Assembly (NCBI RefSeq): GCF_029603155.1
Contig: NZ_JAPMUA010000001.1
Location: forward strand, 744,001-808,000
DNA from: Galbibacter pacificus
GTDB taxonomy: Bacteria > Bacteroidota > Bacteroidia > Flavobacteriales > Flavobacteriaceae
Length of the DNA stretch: 64,000 nt
Direction of reading: 5' to 3'
Shown: piece after piece, positions 1 through 8,705 of the stretch
Layout of the letters: each line of letters begins with the position of its first letter
Numbering within the stretch: the first letter of the stretch is position 1
Made by a program: the position numbers and the translations under genes
Notes under the pieces: model-generated
Database searches by the model: none
Told to the model about the DNA's origin: nothing
What the model saw: only the letters and a program-made list of their open reading frames with translations

Positions 1-891
1 CTGTGCTTTTATAAAATCGAACTGTGCCAGTTTTAGTGCAATTAAAAAGGATTTTTGCTGTCCTTGGCTACCAAATTTTTTTATGGGAAAACCTTCAATT
101 TCAAAATTAAGGTCGTCTTTGTGCGTGCCTACCGAAGTATATTGCAAGGCTTTGTCCTTGTTGAGGTTTTCAAGAAAGAGGTCGGCAAGCGGTTGTTCGT
201 GCAGCTGACTTTGGTACGAGAGGTCAATTTGTTCTTGTCCCCCTGAAATGGCCGTGTACCGCTCTTTAAAAATCGGGATAAAAACCTCTAAAAAGGCCTT
301 CCGTTCCCGGTATATCTTGCTTCCGTATTCGTTAAGCTGTTGGTTGTATACCGCTAAAGTGTCTGTATTAAAAGTATTATTGAGCGCAAAATATTTTAAA
401 AGGGAATTTCTTTGTGCCAGTACTTTGTTGTAGTTAATAAGGTTTTGTAGGTATGGCCTGTTGCTTTGGGAGATGACGCTGTCTATAAATTTTCTTCTGG
501 TTTCGCTTCCTTCAACAATAAGGTCCCTGTCGGCTGGGGATATAATCACCAATGGTATAAAGCCAATATGGTCAGATAATTTATCATACACTTTGCCGTT
601 GCGTTTTATGGTCTTTTTTTGCCCCTTTTTTAAGCTGCAAATAATGTTCTCTTCCTTTTCTCCCCTTAGAAAGCCACCATCTACTACAAAAAACGACTCT
701 CCATGCCTTATATTTTGTGAAGCAATAGGGTTAAAATAGCTTTTCCCAAAAGAAAGCAGGTAAATAGCGTCCAGTGCATTTGTCTTGCCAATACCGTTTT
801 GACCTACAAAACAATTGATTTTAGCATCAAACTCGAAACGCTGTGAAGTAAAATTCTTAAAATTAATAACCGATAATTTTTGCAACTGCAT
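1..891 (-). CDS. recF: DNA replication and repair protein RecF (partial, C-terminus off the left edge)
   Basis: RecF is an SMC-like ATPase that loads RecA at single-strand gaps with RecO and RecR. The minus-strand frame opens with ATG at 889-891 and stays open to base 1, giving 297 codons of a protein usually near 360 residues, so the C-terminus is missing. Seen: the N-terminus MQLQKLSVINFKNF typical of RecF, and a Walker A motif GQNGIGKT at residues 30-37. The sequence IISPADRDLIVEGSETRRKF and a later QGQQKS stretch also fit the family. It is transcribed away from the TPR gene at 1023, and the roughly 130-bp gap must hold divergent promoters. Identification is secure; only the truncation by the window edge is unusual. 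Confidence 0.95.
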   Translation of the reverse strand, partial: MQLQKLSVINFKNFTSQRFEFDAKINCFVGQNGIGKTNALDAIYLLSFGKSYFNPIASQNIRHGESFFVVDGGFLRGEKEENIICSLKKGQKKTIKRNGKVYDKLSDHIGFIPLVIISPADRDLIVEGSETRRKFIDSVISQSNRPYLQNLINYNKVLAQRNSLLKYFALNNTFNTDTLAVYNQQLNEYGSKIYRERKAFLEVFIPIFKERYTAISGGQEQIDLSYQSQLHEQPLADLFLENLNKDKALQYTSVGTHKDDLNFEIEGFPIKKFGSQGQQKSFLIALKLAQFDFIKAQ

Positions 892-992
892 TATGGACCT
901 TCTGCTTTTATTAAGATTTTAGTACCTTGTAAGAAGTTGCAAATTATTGAAAATAATCAAATAAATTCCCTTTCCTATTTGAATAAAAATTT

Positions 993-1000
993 TATTTTTG
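993..1000 (+). promoter_or_regulatory. Candidate Bacteroidota -7 element before the TPR gene
   Basis: The octamer TATTTTTG matches the Bacteroidota -7 consensus TAnnTTTG and lies 23 bases before the ATG at 1023. A TTTG is present at 978-981, closer than the usual spacing of about 20 bases for the -33 element, so only the -7 half is convincing. Inference from consensus only. Confidence 0.3.
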
Positions 1001-1022
1001 CGAGGCTTAAAAAAATGAAGAT

Positions 1023-1787
1023 ATGGCAACATATAAGAAAAGAGGTTATAAAAAACCAACCGGTAAGGAGGAAACTTCAGCTCACGACGCGCATAGCACG
1101 ACCGAAGAGGTTTTTAGTACTTTAGACCAAAGTGCTAGTAAGACAGAAGAATGGGTAGCTAGAAACCAAAAAGTAATTCTTGGCGCCATAGGTGTAATTG
1201 CTTTGGTGGTTTTGGGGTTCTTGGCATATCAGCAATTTGTAATGAAGCCAAAAGAGGCAGAAGCTTCCAACGAAATGTTTTTCGCCCAACAATATTTTGA
1301 CGAGGCCGTGAACAGTACAGCCAAAGATTCTTTGTACGGGCTTGCCCTAAACGGTGCAGAAGGAAAATATGGCTTACTTGACATTATTGACAATTACAGT
1401 GGTACAAAAGCCGCTAATTTAGCACATTACAGTGCCGGAATGGCATATTTGAATACCGGAAAATATGATGAAGCTATAAAATATCTTCAAGACTTTGACT
1501 CAGATGACCCTATTTTAGGGGCGCTTGCCAAAGGTGGGATAGGCGATGCTTTTGTTCAATTGGGTCAGGAAAGCGATGCGCTTGAGTATTACGAAAAGGC
1601 CATTGCACATTCTGATAATGCCTTTACCACCCCCAAATTTTTATTCAAATCCGGTGTAATGGCAATGCAAGAAGGCAATAAAGATAAAGCCTTGAAAAAT
1701 TTCAACAGGATTAAAGATGAATATCCAGATTCTGAAGAAGGAAGAACCATTGATATCTATATTGGTAAGGCCGAAACTGCCAAATAA
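1023..1787 (+). CDS. Membrane-anchored tetratricopeptide repeat protein (YfgM-like)
   Basis: A 254-residue protein with a charged cytoplasmic N-terminus (residues 1-50), one transmembrane helix at about 51-73 (VILGAIGVIALVVLGFLAY) and a C-terminal helical domain. TPR-like units such as AKGGIGDAFVQLGQESDALEYYEKA occur at about residues 130-245. The architecture resembles YfgM/YbgF-type periplasmic TPR proteins that work with the Sec translocon or envelope chaperones, but the role here is inferred. The ATG at 1023 is chosen because it gives the conserved short basic N-terminus. Its neighbour ribH begins 66 bases downstream on the same strand and may be co-transcribed. Confidence 0.8.
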   Translation: MATYKKRGYKKPTGKEETSAHDAHSTTEEVFSTLDQSASKTEEWVARNQKVILGAIGVIALVVLGFLAYQQFVMKPKEAEASNEMFFAQQYFDEAVNSTAKDSLYGLALNGAEGKYGLLDIIDNYSGTKAANLAHYSAGMAYLNTGKYDEAIKYLQDFDSDDPILGALAKGGIGDAFVQLGQESDALEYYEKAIAHSDNAFTTPKFLFKSGVMAMQEGNKDKALKNFNRIKDEYPDSEEGRTIDIYIGKAETAK

Positions 1788-1853
1788 ATAATCGATTGTT
1801 ATTTCTTTTGTTCTTTATCGACTAAAGGGCAGCAATTAATGTAGAGTATAAAT

Positions 1854-2336
1854 ATGGCTACTGAAAATAAAAATTTATCAGTTTACGATAAAACAACAAT
1901 CCCAAATGCGAAGAACCTTCGGTTTGGGATTGTTGTTTCTGAATGGAACGGCAAAATAACCGAAGGTTTATACAATGGGGCATTAAGTGCCTTGCTCGAT
2001 TGTGGCGCGGTAGTGGAAAATATTATCCGATGGGACGTTCCCGGAAGTTTCGAACTTACGTACGGTGCCAAGAAAATGATTTTAAAGCACGAACCCGATG
2101 CAATTATAGTTATAGGAAGCGTAATTCAAGGAGAAACCAAACACTTCGACTTTGTTTGTAGTGCCGCCGCACAAGGGATAAAAGACCTGAACGTAAAATA
2201 CAATACGCCCGTAATTTTTTGTGTTCTTACAGACAATACCATGCAACAGGCCATAGACAGGAGCGGGGGCAAACATGGAAATAAAGGAACAGAGGCTGCT
2301 ATAGCGGCCATTCAAATGGCAGTTCTTGGAAATTAA
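1854..2336 (+). CDS. ribH: 6,7-dimethyl-8-ribityllumazine synthase
   Basis: Lumazine synthase condenses 5-amino-6-ribitylamino-uracil with dihydroxybutanone phosphate in the penultimate step of riboflavin synthesis and forms icosahedral or pentameric assemblies. The 160-residue length is normal. Visible signatures are SEWNGKITEGLYNGA (residues 29-43), PGSFELTYGAKK (63-74), the GSVIQGETKHFDFV block (88-101) with catalytic His97, and DNTMQQAIDRSGGKHGNKG (127-145). It sits between the TPR gene and mutL; no riboflavin neighbours are seen, which is common for flavobacterial ribH. No RFN riboswitch could be recognised in the short upstream gap. Confidence 0.96.
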   Translation: MATENKNLSVYDKTTIPNAKNLRFGIVVSEWNGKITEGLYNGALSALLDCGAVVENIIRWDVPGSFELTYGAKKMILKHEPDAIIVIGSVIQGETKHFDFVCSAAAQGIKDLNVKYNTPVIFCVLTDNTMQQAIDRSGGKHGNKGTEAAIAAIQMAVLGN

Positions 2337-2579
2337 CGGTTTCTTCTGTTTTTTTCTTTCATCTTCAACAAGCTCCATGCCCGAACAAAAAAACACAACC
2401 GCATAACAATAGTATAAAAGCTCGTAATGTAAAGCGGTATTGTTAACAATTTTTAGGAGTTAAAAGCCTCGATTCTCTTTGTTTTTAAGTAATTTTGATA
2501 ATTAGCATATAATTATTGTTTTTGATGGGGCGCTTTTTAAATAAAACCATCAAAAATTATAACCTGTAAATATAAAACC

Positions 2580-2873
2580 GTGAGGCTTCCAACACTTTTT
2601 AAACAACGATCTGCAAAAGGGTATAGCTATACCCCAAGATATTACGATGAACGAAAAGAACGTTTGGAGGAGCTTAAAAAAAGTAAGGAGAATAGAAGCA
2701 ACGAAGATTATTTTAAAGGCTACAGAAGGAAAAGCTACCGTGAAGACTGGAAATCGACCCGAAAACCTTCCGTGGACACAAATTCCCGATTTAGATTTAT
2801 TGTAATCCTTATTTTACTGCTCATGTTTGCCATGGTTGCGGTTCGGTATATTAATTTAGATAAACTCTTTTAA
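2580..2873 (+). CDS. Small single-pass membrane protein upstream of mutL (unknown function)
   Basis: A 97-residue protein with a very basic, Tyr/Arg/Lys-rich N-terminal 70 residues and one C-terminal transmembrane helix at about 72-90 (FIVILILLLMFAMVAVRYI). No domain is recognised. The start is a GTG at 2580, because no ATG lies in frame upstream of the conserved-looking basic region. Its TAA stop shares one base with the mutL ATG (TAATG), so the two are almost certainly translationally coupled. This arrangement suggests a conserved partner of the mutL operon rather than a chance reading frame, but function is unknown. Confidence 0.7.
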   Translation: MRLPTLFKQRSAKGYSYTPRYYDERKERLEELKKSKENRSNEDYFKGYRRKSYREDWKSTRKPSVDTNSRFRFIVILILLLMFAMVAVRYINLDKLF

Positions 2874-4708
2874 TGGCGGATATTATTCAGCTTTTACCGG
2901 ATCATGTTGCCAACCAAATTGCAGCAGGAGAGGTGGTACAAAGACCAGCTTCTGTTGTTAAAGAGCTCATTGAGAATGCCGTTGATGCCGGGAGTACTTC
3001 CATAAAATTAATTATTAAAGATGCGGGAAAGACCCTTGTTCAAGTGGTCGACAATGGTAAGGGAATGAGCGAAACCGATGCACGCTTGTCTTTTGAAAGG
3101 CATGCAACCTCAAAAATTAAGGCTGCCGAAGACCTTTTTCAATTGCATACCAAAGGATTTCGTGGTGAGGCACTGGCATCTATTGCCGCAATTGCCCATG
3201 TGGAAATGAATACAAGGCAGGCAGATGAAGAGGTTGGCGTTCAAATAAAAATTGAAGGGAGCACGGTTGTAGGGCAAGATGTTACCGTAATACCGCAGGG
3301 AACTTCCATATCGGTAAAAAATCTTTTTTTTAACATTCCGGCACGCAGAAACTTCTTAAAGTCAGATACAGTAGAGCTGCGCCATATTATCGACGAGTTC
3401 CATCGGGTGGCACTGGCGCATCCAGACATTCATTTTGAATTTTATAATAACGGAAGCGAACTTTTCAACCTTCCGGTTTCTAACTTAAGGCAAAGGATCG
3501 TTCATATCTTTGGAGGAAAAACCAATGAAAAACTGGTTCCCGTTGAAGAAGAAACGGAAGTGGTAAACTTAAAGGGCTTTATTTGCAAGCCCGAGTTTGC
3601 CAAAAAGACCAGGGGCGAACAGTTTTTTTTTGTGAATAACCGGTTTATAAAAAATTCGTATTTGCACCATGCAGTTTGTGCCGCTTTTGAAGGGCTAATC
3701 AAAGAACAGACACACCCGAGTTATTTCCTGTTTCTGGAAGTAGATCCATCGGGGATCGATATCAATATCCACCCTACAAAGACCGAAGTTAAATTTGATG
3801 ACGAACATGCCATGTATGCCATATTGAGGTCGGCTGTAAAGCATAGTCTGGGGCAGTTCAACGTAGCCCCGGTTTTAGATTTTGAACGGGACTCCAATTT
3901 GGATACTCCTTATGGTTATAAATCTAAGAATGTAAATTTTCCAACCGTGGAAGTGGACGCGGACTTTAACCCTTTTGAAAAAGAAAATAAAGGAAAAGTT
4001 TCTGTAAGTTACCCCAAACAAGAACGATTAAACAACAGTTGGGAAAGTTTATATGTTGGGCTGGAAAAAAAATCGGATTTTAGTTCCATTGAATTTGAAT
4101 CAGAAGAAGTTACAGGGTCACTTTTTAACGAAAAAGAAGATGAAGTTTCAACGGCCACGTATCAACTCCATAAAAAATATATTGTTACCACCATCAAATC
4201 CGGGATGGTAATAATTAGCCAGCACCGGGCACACCAAAGGGTGTTGTACGAGCAGTATTTAAAAAATATTACGGTAGACAAGGGCGTGAGCCAACAATTG
4301 CTTTTTCCCTTAAAACTGAATTTTTCGCACACCGAAATAGAATTATTAAAAGAATTAAAGGACAGTTTGGAGAATACAGGCTTTATTTTTTCTAATTTTA
4401 AGGATGATGAAGTGGCGGTAAATGGAATTCCGCTCAATATTTCAGAAAGCGAAGTGGCAATGGTGGTAGATCAGTTATTGTCCGATTTTCAATCGGAAAT
4501 ACCGGAAAGTTCATTCTCGCAAGCCGATATTTTGGCAAAGGCAATGTGTAAGACCTTGGCCGTAAAAAGCGGGGAAATATTAAACGCAGCTTCACAAGAA
4601 GCATTGGTAAACAACCTTTTTGCAACCAAAGACCCCACGGTGTCGCCGTTTAACAAGCCCACATATATAACAATGTCGGTTGAAGAAATAGATAAAAAAT
4701 TTTTATAA
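2873..4708 (+). CDS. mutL: DNA mismatch repair protein MutL
   Basis: MutL couples MutS mismatch recognition to strand processing. The 611-residue protein has the N-terminal GHKL ATPase with ELIENAVDAGS (residues 31-41, catalytic region), DNGKG (60-64), HATSK (77-81) and GFRGEALASI (95-104). A transducer domain and a C-terminal dimerisation domain follow. The C-terminal site that normally reads DQHAxxE is SQHRAHQ (449-455), and the usual CPHGRP tail motif reads SPFNKP (591-596), so the metal-binding residues of the latent endonuclease appear absent. It is translationally coupled to the small membrane protein upstream and followed 21 bases later by a rhomboid gene. Confidence 0.96.
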   Translation: MADIIQLLPDHVANQIAAGEVVQRPASVVKELIENAVDAGSTSIKLIIKDAGKTLVQVVDNGKGMSETDARLSFERHATSKIKAAEDLFQLHTKGFRGEALASIAAIAHVEMNTRQADEEVGVQIKIEGSTVVGQDVTVIPQGTSISVKNLFFNIPARRNFLKSDTVELRHIIDEFHRVALAHPDIHFEFYNNGSELFNLPVSNLRQRIVHIFGGKTNEKLVPVEEETEVVNLKGFICKPEFAKKTRGEQFFFVNNRFIKNSYLHHAVCAAFEGLIKEQTHPSYFLFLEVDPSGIDINIHPTKTEVKFDDEHAMYAILRSAVKHSLGQFNVAPVLDFERDSNLDTPYGYKSKNVNFPTVEVDADFNPFEKENKGKVSVSYPKQERLNNSWESLYVGLEKKSDFSSIEFESEEVTGSLFNEKEDEVSTATYQLHKKYIVTTIKSGMVIISQHRAHQRVLYEQYLKNITVDKGVSQQLLFPLKLNFSHTEIELLKELKDSLENTGFIFSNFKDDEVAVNGIPLNISESEVAMVVDQLLSDFQSEIPESSFSQADILAKAMCKTLAVKSGEILNAASQEALVNNLFATKDPTVSPFNKPTYITMSVEEIDKKFL

Positions 4709-4729
4709 TATTAAGATAAATTCCAAATA

Positions 4730-5473
4730 ATGGGCAGAATTACCGATGCTGTAAAGCATTTATTAATAATTAATGTGTTGTTTTTTATAGCTACACAATT
4801 GTTGGGAGATCAAATGTACGATCTCTTTTCGCTTTGGTTTCCTAAAAACGAACATTTTCAGCTGTGGCAAATCGTTACGCATATGTTTATGCATGGAGGA
4901 TTTATGCATATTTTGTTCAATATGTATGCACTTTGGGCATTTGGTACGCCATTGGAGCAGATATGGGGCCGTAACAAGTTCTTTTTCTTTTATTTTTCTG
5001 CCGGTCTGGGTGCTGCGTTAATTCATACATTGGTTAATTACTATTATTTTAATGAAGGAATGCAAGCATTGTTAAATGCAGGATTTAACCAGGCCAATAT
5101 TATGGACATAATCAGTCAGGGAAAATTTGATACAGCCTGGCAGAATGCCATTCCGCAAAGCACATTACAGAATTTTTTAGGGGCATATATGACGCCGGCC
5201 GTGGGTGCTTCCGGGGCCATTTATGGAGTATTGGTAGCCTTTGGGATGATGTTCCCCAATGCCGAGCTCATGCTTATATTTTTACCCATCCCGATTAAGG
5301 CAAAATATTTTATTCCCGGACTTATTCTATTGGATTTGTTTTCGGGCGTTACGGGATTTTCGGTCTTCGGTGGCGGTATAGCGCATTTTGCACACGTTGG
5401 AGGCGCCATATTTGGATTTATCATGATGTGGTACTGGAAACGCAACCAGTTTAAAAATAACCGTTGGGATTGA
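4730..5473 (+). CDS. Rhomboid family intramembrane serine protease (first of two)
   Basis: Rhomboids cleave transmembrane substrates within the lipid bilayer using a Ser-His dyad. This 247-residue protein has about six membrane helices, the family HGGFMHILFNMYALW loop, a nucleophile motif GASGAIYG with Ser161, and the partner histidine in AHVGGA (His222). A loop between helices (about residues 110-150) is longer than in minimal rhomboids. It lies directly downstream of mutL and upstream of a second, more divergent rhomboid on the same strand. The substrate is unknown. The ATG at 4730 gives a short cytoplasmic lead into the first helix. Confidence 0.92.
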   Translation: MGRITDAVKHLLIINVLFFIATQLLGDQMYDLFSLWFPKNEHFQLWQIVTHMFMHGGFMHILFNMYALWAFGTPLEQIWGRNKFFFFYFSAGLGAALIHTLVNYYYFNEGMQALLNAGFNQANIMDIISQGKFDTAWQNAIPQSTLQNFLGAYMTPAVGASGAIYGVLVAFGMMFPNAELMLIFLPIPIKAKYFIPGLILLDLFSGVTGFSVFGGGIAHFAHVGGAIFGFIMMWYWKRNQFKNNRWD

Positions 5474-5536
5474 AAAAGGAATAACGAAAGACAGATAGTG
5501 CCAAAAAATAATAAAAACGGTCAATAAACCTAAATC

Positions 5537-6409
5537 ATGGGGATAACAAACGACATACGATACAAATTTTCAACATTGAATATTGCTGAAAAAATCATTG
5601 TGATCAATGTTGCTATCTTTATTATTGATACATTGTTGGTGTTTCTTTTACAGCTACCGGGAGATTATATAATGCGTTGGTTCGAGCTTCCAAAAAGCTT
5701 TAATGTGTTTCTTTTACAGCCGTGGTCTTTGGTAACCTATGCCTTTTTTCACGGAGGGTTTATGCATATATTCTGGAATATGATATTGTTGTATTTTTCA
5801 TCTAGGATATTTTTAAATCTGTTAAGCAAAAAATATTTTTTGAATGTTTACTTTTTAGGGGCCATTAGCGGGGGCATACTTTTTTTGTTGAGCTACAATA
5901 TATTCCCTGCATTTTCGGGTATTAATTCTTCGCTTATAGGTGCCTCGGCTGCTATTATGGCCATATTGATATTTATTTGTACTTATTTGCCCAACCAAGA
6001 GGTAAGAATCATATTTTTCAATATAAAACTATGGTATATTGGCGCCTTATTTGTGCTATTGGACCTTATACAATTACCGTTGGGAAATTCGGGCGGCCAT
6101 ATAGCACATTTGGGAGGCTCTTTGTTAGGTTTTGTTTATGCAAAAAAGCTTCAGGAGGGTACCGATATCGGAGCTGGGTTTTCAAACCTGATGTCGTCCG
6201 TGGGAAATATGTTTTCCAAAAGGAAGAAATCCCCATTAAAAACGGTGCATAAAAATAAACAACGGCCAACAGCTTCAAGAAACAATAAGGCTTCCGGGAA
6301 CGAACACCAAAAACAAATTGACGCCATTCTCGATAAAATAAGCAAAAGCGGCTATGAAAGCCTGTCCAAGGAAGAAAAGGATTTTCTGTTCAAGGCCGGT
6401 AAAGAATAA
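5537..6409 (+). CDS. Rhomboid family intramembrane serine protease (second, with C-terminal basic tail)
   Basis: A 290-residue polytopic membrane protein homologous to its upstream neighbour. Catalytic residues are intact: Ser137 in GASAAIMA and His191 in GHIAHLGGS, with the HGGFMHIFWNM loop upstream. It differs by a cytoplasmic tail (about residues 225-290) rich in Lys and Arg that ends in a helical segment (QIDAILDKISKSGYESLSKE), a common tail of flavobacterial rhomboids. The tandem pair may reflect an old duplication with subfunction. It is followed 32 bases later by the endonuclease/exonuclease/phosphatase gene on the same strand. Confidence 0.9.
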   Translation: MGITNDIRYKFSTLNIAEKIIVINVAIFIIDTLLVFLLQLPGDYIMRWFELPKSFNVFLLQPWSLVTYAFFHGGFMHIFWNMILLYFSSRIFLNLLSKKYFLNVYFLGAISGGILFLLSYNIFPAFSGINSSLIGASAAIMAILIFICTYLPNQEVRIIFFNIKLWYIGALFVLLDLIQLPLGNSGGHIAHLGGSLLGFVYAKKLQEGTDIGAGFSNLMSSVGNMFSKRKKSPLKTVHKNKQRPTASRNNKASGNEHQKQIDAILDKISKSGYESLSKEEKDFLFKAGKE

Positions 6410-6441
6410 ATAAACCAACCAATAACCACAACCAACCGACG

Positions 6442-7455
6442 ATGAAAAAGCTTAACTGGTTTCATAAAACATTATTTCTTGTTAATTCGGTTTTTGCTTT
6501 TCTGCTATTGCTAAGTTTGTTGGTTCCTTATGTACCCATAAAATCATTTCCCAAGATTGCTATTTTTAGTTTGGCCACTCCTATTTTAATCATCTTAAAT
6601 ATCCTTTTTATGGGGTATTGGATAATCAGGCTGAAAAAACAATGGCTGTTATCTTTTTTTGTATTGCTATTGGGTTATCAGCAAGTGGCTTCCTTATACA
6701 AATTTTCGGGAAAACAAAATGTGGCAACCAGTTCGGCGCTCAAGGTAATGACATACAACGTACGTGTGTTTGATGTTTATAAATGGATTGGCAAGGATGG
6801 TGTTTTTGATGATATTTTGGGAGTCATCAAGCAAGAAAATCCCGATATACTGTGTTTACAGGAGTTTTATTACACCAAGGAAAAGGCATTTAAGTTTTAC
6901 CCGTACCGGTTTGTAAAATATAAAACCAAAGAGACCGGGCAGGCCATTTATTCAAAATTTCCAATTATTAACAAAGGTTCGCTCAATTTCCCCAATTCCG
7001 GGAACAATGCCATTTATGCCGATATTGTCAAGGATAACGACACCATAAGGGTATATAATTTGCACATGCAATCGTTTCATATAAATCCACAGGACGAAGA
7101 AATTTCCCAGGAAAATTCAGGACGATTGGCAAGGCGCATGGGGGCGGTGTTTTCCAAACAGCAAATACAGACCAATATTTTTGTATCGCATAAAGAAAAA
7201 TGCCCTTATAAAACCATTACTTGTGGCGATTTAAACAACAATCAATATTCTGCAATTTATAATCAGATAAAAGGGAACGACGTAGATACCTTCGATGAAC
7301 AAGGCAGTGGAACGGGAAAAACCTATTATTTTAAATATTTTCCTTTTAGGATAGATTTTATTTTAGTTGATGAGGCAATCCCGGTAATTTCCCATAAAAA
7401 CCGTTACGAATTGCTTTCCGATCATTATCCAGTGATTTCCCAGTTAAAGATTTAA
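6442..7455 (+). CDS. Membrane-anchored endonuclease/exonuclease/phosphatase family protein
   Basis: A 337-residue protein with three N-terminal membrane helices (about residues 10-30, 37-58 and 66-82) and an extracytoplasmic EEP (DNase I-like) domain. Recognisable metal and catalytic motifs are MTYNVRVFD, LCLQEFYY (Glu), TCGDLNNNQYS (Asp/Asn) and SDHYPVISQL (His). The family includes nucleases, sphingomyelinases and inositol phosphatases, and the substrate cannot be told from sequence. It closes the plus-strand run that starts at mutL and converges with the DUF6122 gene across a 178-bp gap in which no clear terminator hairpin is seen. Confidence 0.85.
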   Translation: MKKLNWFHKTLFLVNSVFAFLLLLSLLVPYVPIKSFPKIAIFSLATPILIILNILFMGYWIIRLKKQWLLSFFVLLLGYQQVASLYKFSGKQNVATSSALKVMTYNVRVFDVYKWIGKDGVFDDILGVIKQENPDILCLQEFYYTKEKAFKFYPYRFVKYKTKETGQAIYSKFPIINKGSLNFPNSGNNAIYADIVKDNDTIRVYNLHMQSFHINPQDEEISQENSGRLARRMGAVFSKQQIQTNIFVSHKEKCPYKTITCGDLNNNQYSAIYNQIKGNDVDTFDEQGSGTGKTYYFKYFPFRIDFILVDEAIPVISHKNRYELLSDHYPVISQLKI

Positions 7456-7633
7456 GTTTAGTTTATGTATGTTATATGCGTAAGTAAGTACAATGCCATT
7501 TGGTGGTAAAGATGTTACAAGAAAACAATGTATTTATACATCATATATTATTTATATTTCATTATACTTTTGAAGTAAGACTGTTACTCTTTTTCTAAGG
7601 AGGATTTAATCTTATAACTAACCAAAAATAGTA

Positions 7634-7945
7634 TTATGACATCAACAGGCAATCTGCAATATCCGCAAGTATATGGAGCAGTAATGCTATCCCGAATATC
7701 CTTGTCCGTTTTAAAAAAAGCAAGAGGAGGTACAGCGCAATTGCTATATAAGAATGAAAAAAATGAAAGCCTATGCTGCACCGGTCGGGATCAAAAACAG
7801 GACTTGCCCAAAGATGATCTACATCTATAACAATCCCAAGCAATAAAATAAGGCTAACCTTTATAAAATCCTTTCTAAATAAAAAATGTGCAATAAGTAC
7901 CGGGGCAATAAAATGAAGGCCATAATGAATAATAAACCGAAACAC
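7634..7945 (-). CDS. DUF6122 family membrane protein
   Basis: A 103-residue integral membrane protein with three or four helices and a conserved polar cluster: HYGLHFIAP near the start, IDVDHLWASPVFDPDRC in the middle, HFFHSY, and LLLHILADIADC near the end. The His/Asp pattern resembles YdjM-type membrane metal-dependent hydrolase folds; I recognise the family as DUF6122, whose function is unknown. It follows the WbqC gene by 11 bases on the minus strand and is the last gene of the run that begins at parA. Confidence 0.75.
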   Translation of the reverse strand: MFRFIIHYGLHFIAPVLIAHFLFRKDFIKVSLILLLGIVIDVDHLWASPVFDPDRCSIGFHFFHSYIAIALYLLLLFLKRTRIFGIALLLHILADIADCLLMS

Positions 7946-7956
7946 CGAAATATATT

Positions 7957-8592
7957 TTATGGGTTTTGTTGTTCCAAACTAAGTTGGTCTAAATAGCTTA
8001 ACGCATTGGTGCCTTCGTTGAACAATAAATCCAACCCGCTTAAATTTTCTATAAACCCATGCTTGGCATCAAAGACTTGGGTATAAGGATCAAAACCGTA
8101 ATTCTTTTCCTTTTTTGCAAGTACCAGAGAACGTAGGTCCTGGTACTTTGTAACTTCAACCCGGTAGGTTTCTGTATATTTTAGGGCTATTTCCAGTTGA
8201 AGGCAATCTGCCATGAGCATGATGCTTTCGAGGTTCATATCATACAGAAAACGGTGCTTTTTTTCAAAAAAGGGTGCAAATTCATCTTCATAAAATTCAA
8301 AAAATGGAGAAGTCCTATAGGCCGTTTGAATTGATTTCCAATGTTGTTTTTTCCAATCAAAACTATCTTCCAGCATAACGTCCCTGTATTTTTGATGCCC
8401 CTCTCCTTTGGTGTGTTTAATGGGAATGGAAAGCAACTGTTTTCCATTCGGACTGTATATATATGTTCTATTTCTATAGGTCTGCTTTTGGTAATTGTCC
8501 TGTTTTTCAAAGATAATATCCCCTTCATTCTCATTTAGCGCTACCCAATGAGCCACCGAAGGAAAATATGTAGGATGAATAATGGTTTGCAT
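7957..8592 (-). CDS. WbqC family protein
   Basis: A 211-residue soluble protein with the WbqC signature: IIHPTYFPSVAHW at the N-terminus, the QKQTYRNRTYIYSPNG block, LSIPIKHTKGEGH, and EDSFDWKKQHWKSIQTAYR with SPFFEFYEDEFAPF. WbqC proteins occur in polysaccharide clusters and are proposed to act in sugar or amino-sugar modification, but no biochemical role is established. In flavobacteria the gene lies next to lepB, as here (113-bp gap), so it may simply be co-transcribed with the signal peptidase. Confidence 0.88.
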   Translation of the reverse strand: MQTIIHPTYFPSVAHWVALNENEGDIIFEKQDNYQKQTYRNRTYIYSPNGKQLLSIPIKHTKGEGHQKYRDVMLEDSFDWKKQHWKSIQTAYRTSPFFEFYEDEFAPFFEKKHRFLYDMNLESIMLMADCLQLEIALKYTETYRVEVTKYQDLRSLVLAKKEKNYGFDPYTQVFDAKHGFIENLSGLDLLFNEGTNALSYLDQLSLEQQNP

Positions 8593-8705
8593 GAATAGGT
8601 TTATAAGGTTGAAAGTATGTAAAGTTAAAAGTCATTGAAAAAGATCCCATAAACCGAACCATATCCCAATACGATAATTACAGAATATCAAGCCCAGCTT
8701 AATTA

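Noticed and set aside
1..739. Three plus-strand frames at the left edge
   Set aside because: The minus strand carries recF continuously from 891 to base 1 with a P-loop; the plus-strand frames are by-products.
7584..7830. Small frames on both strands between the EEP gene and DUF6122
   Set aside because: They overlap the DUF6122 gene or non-coding DNA and show no protein-like motifs.
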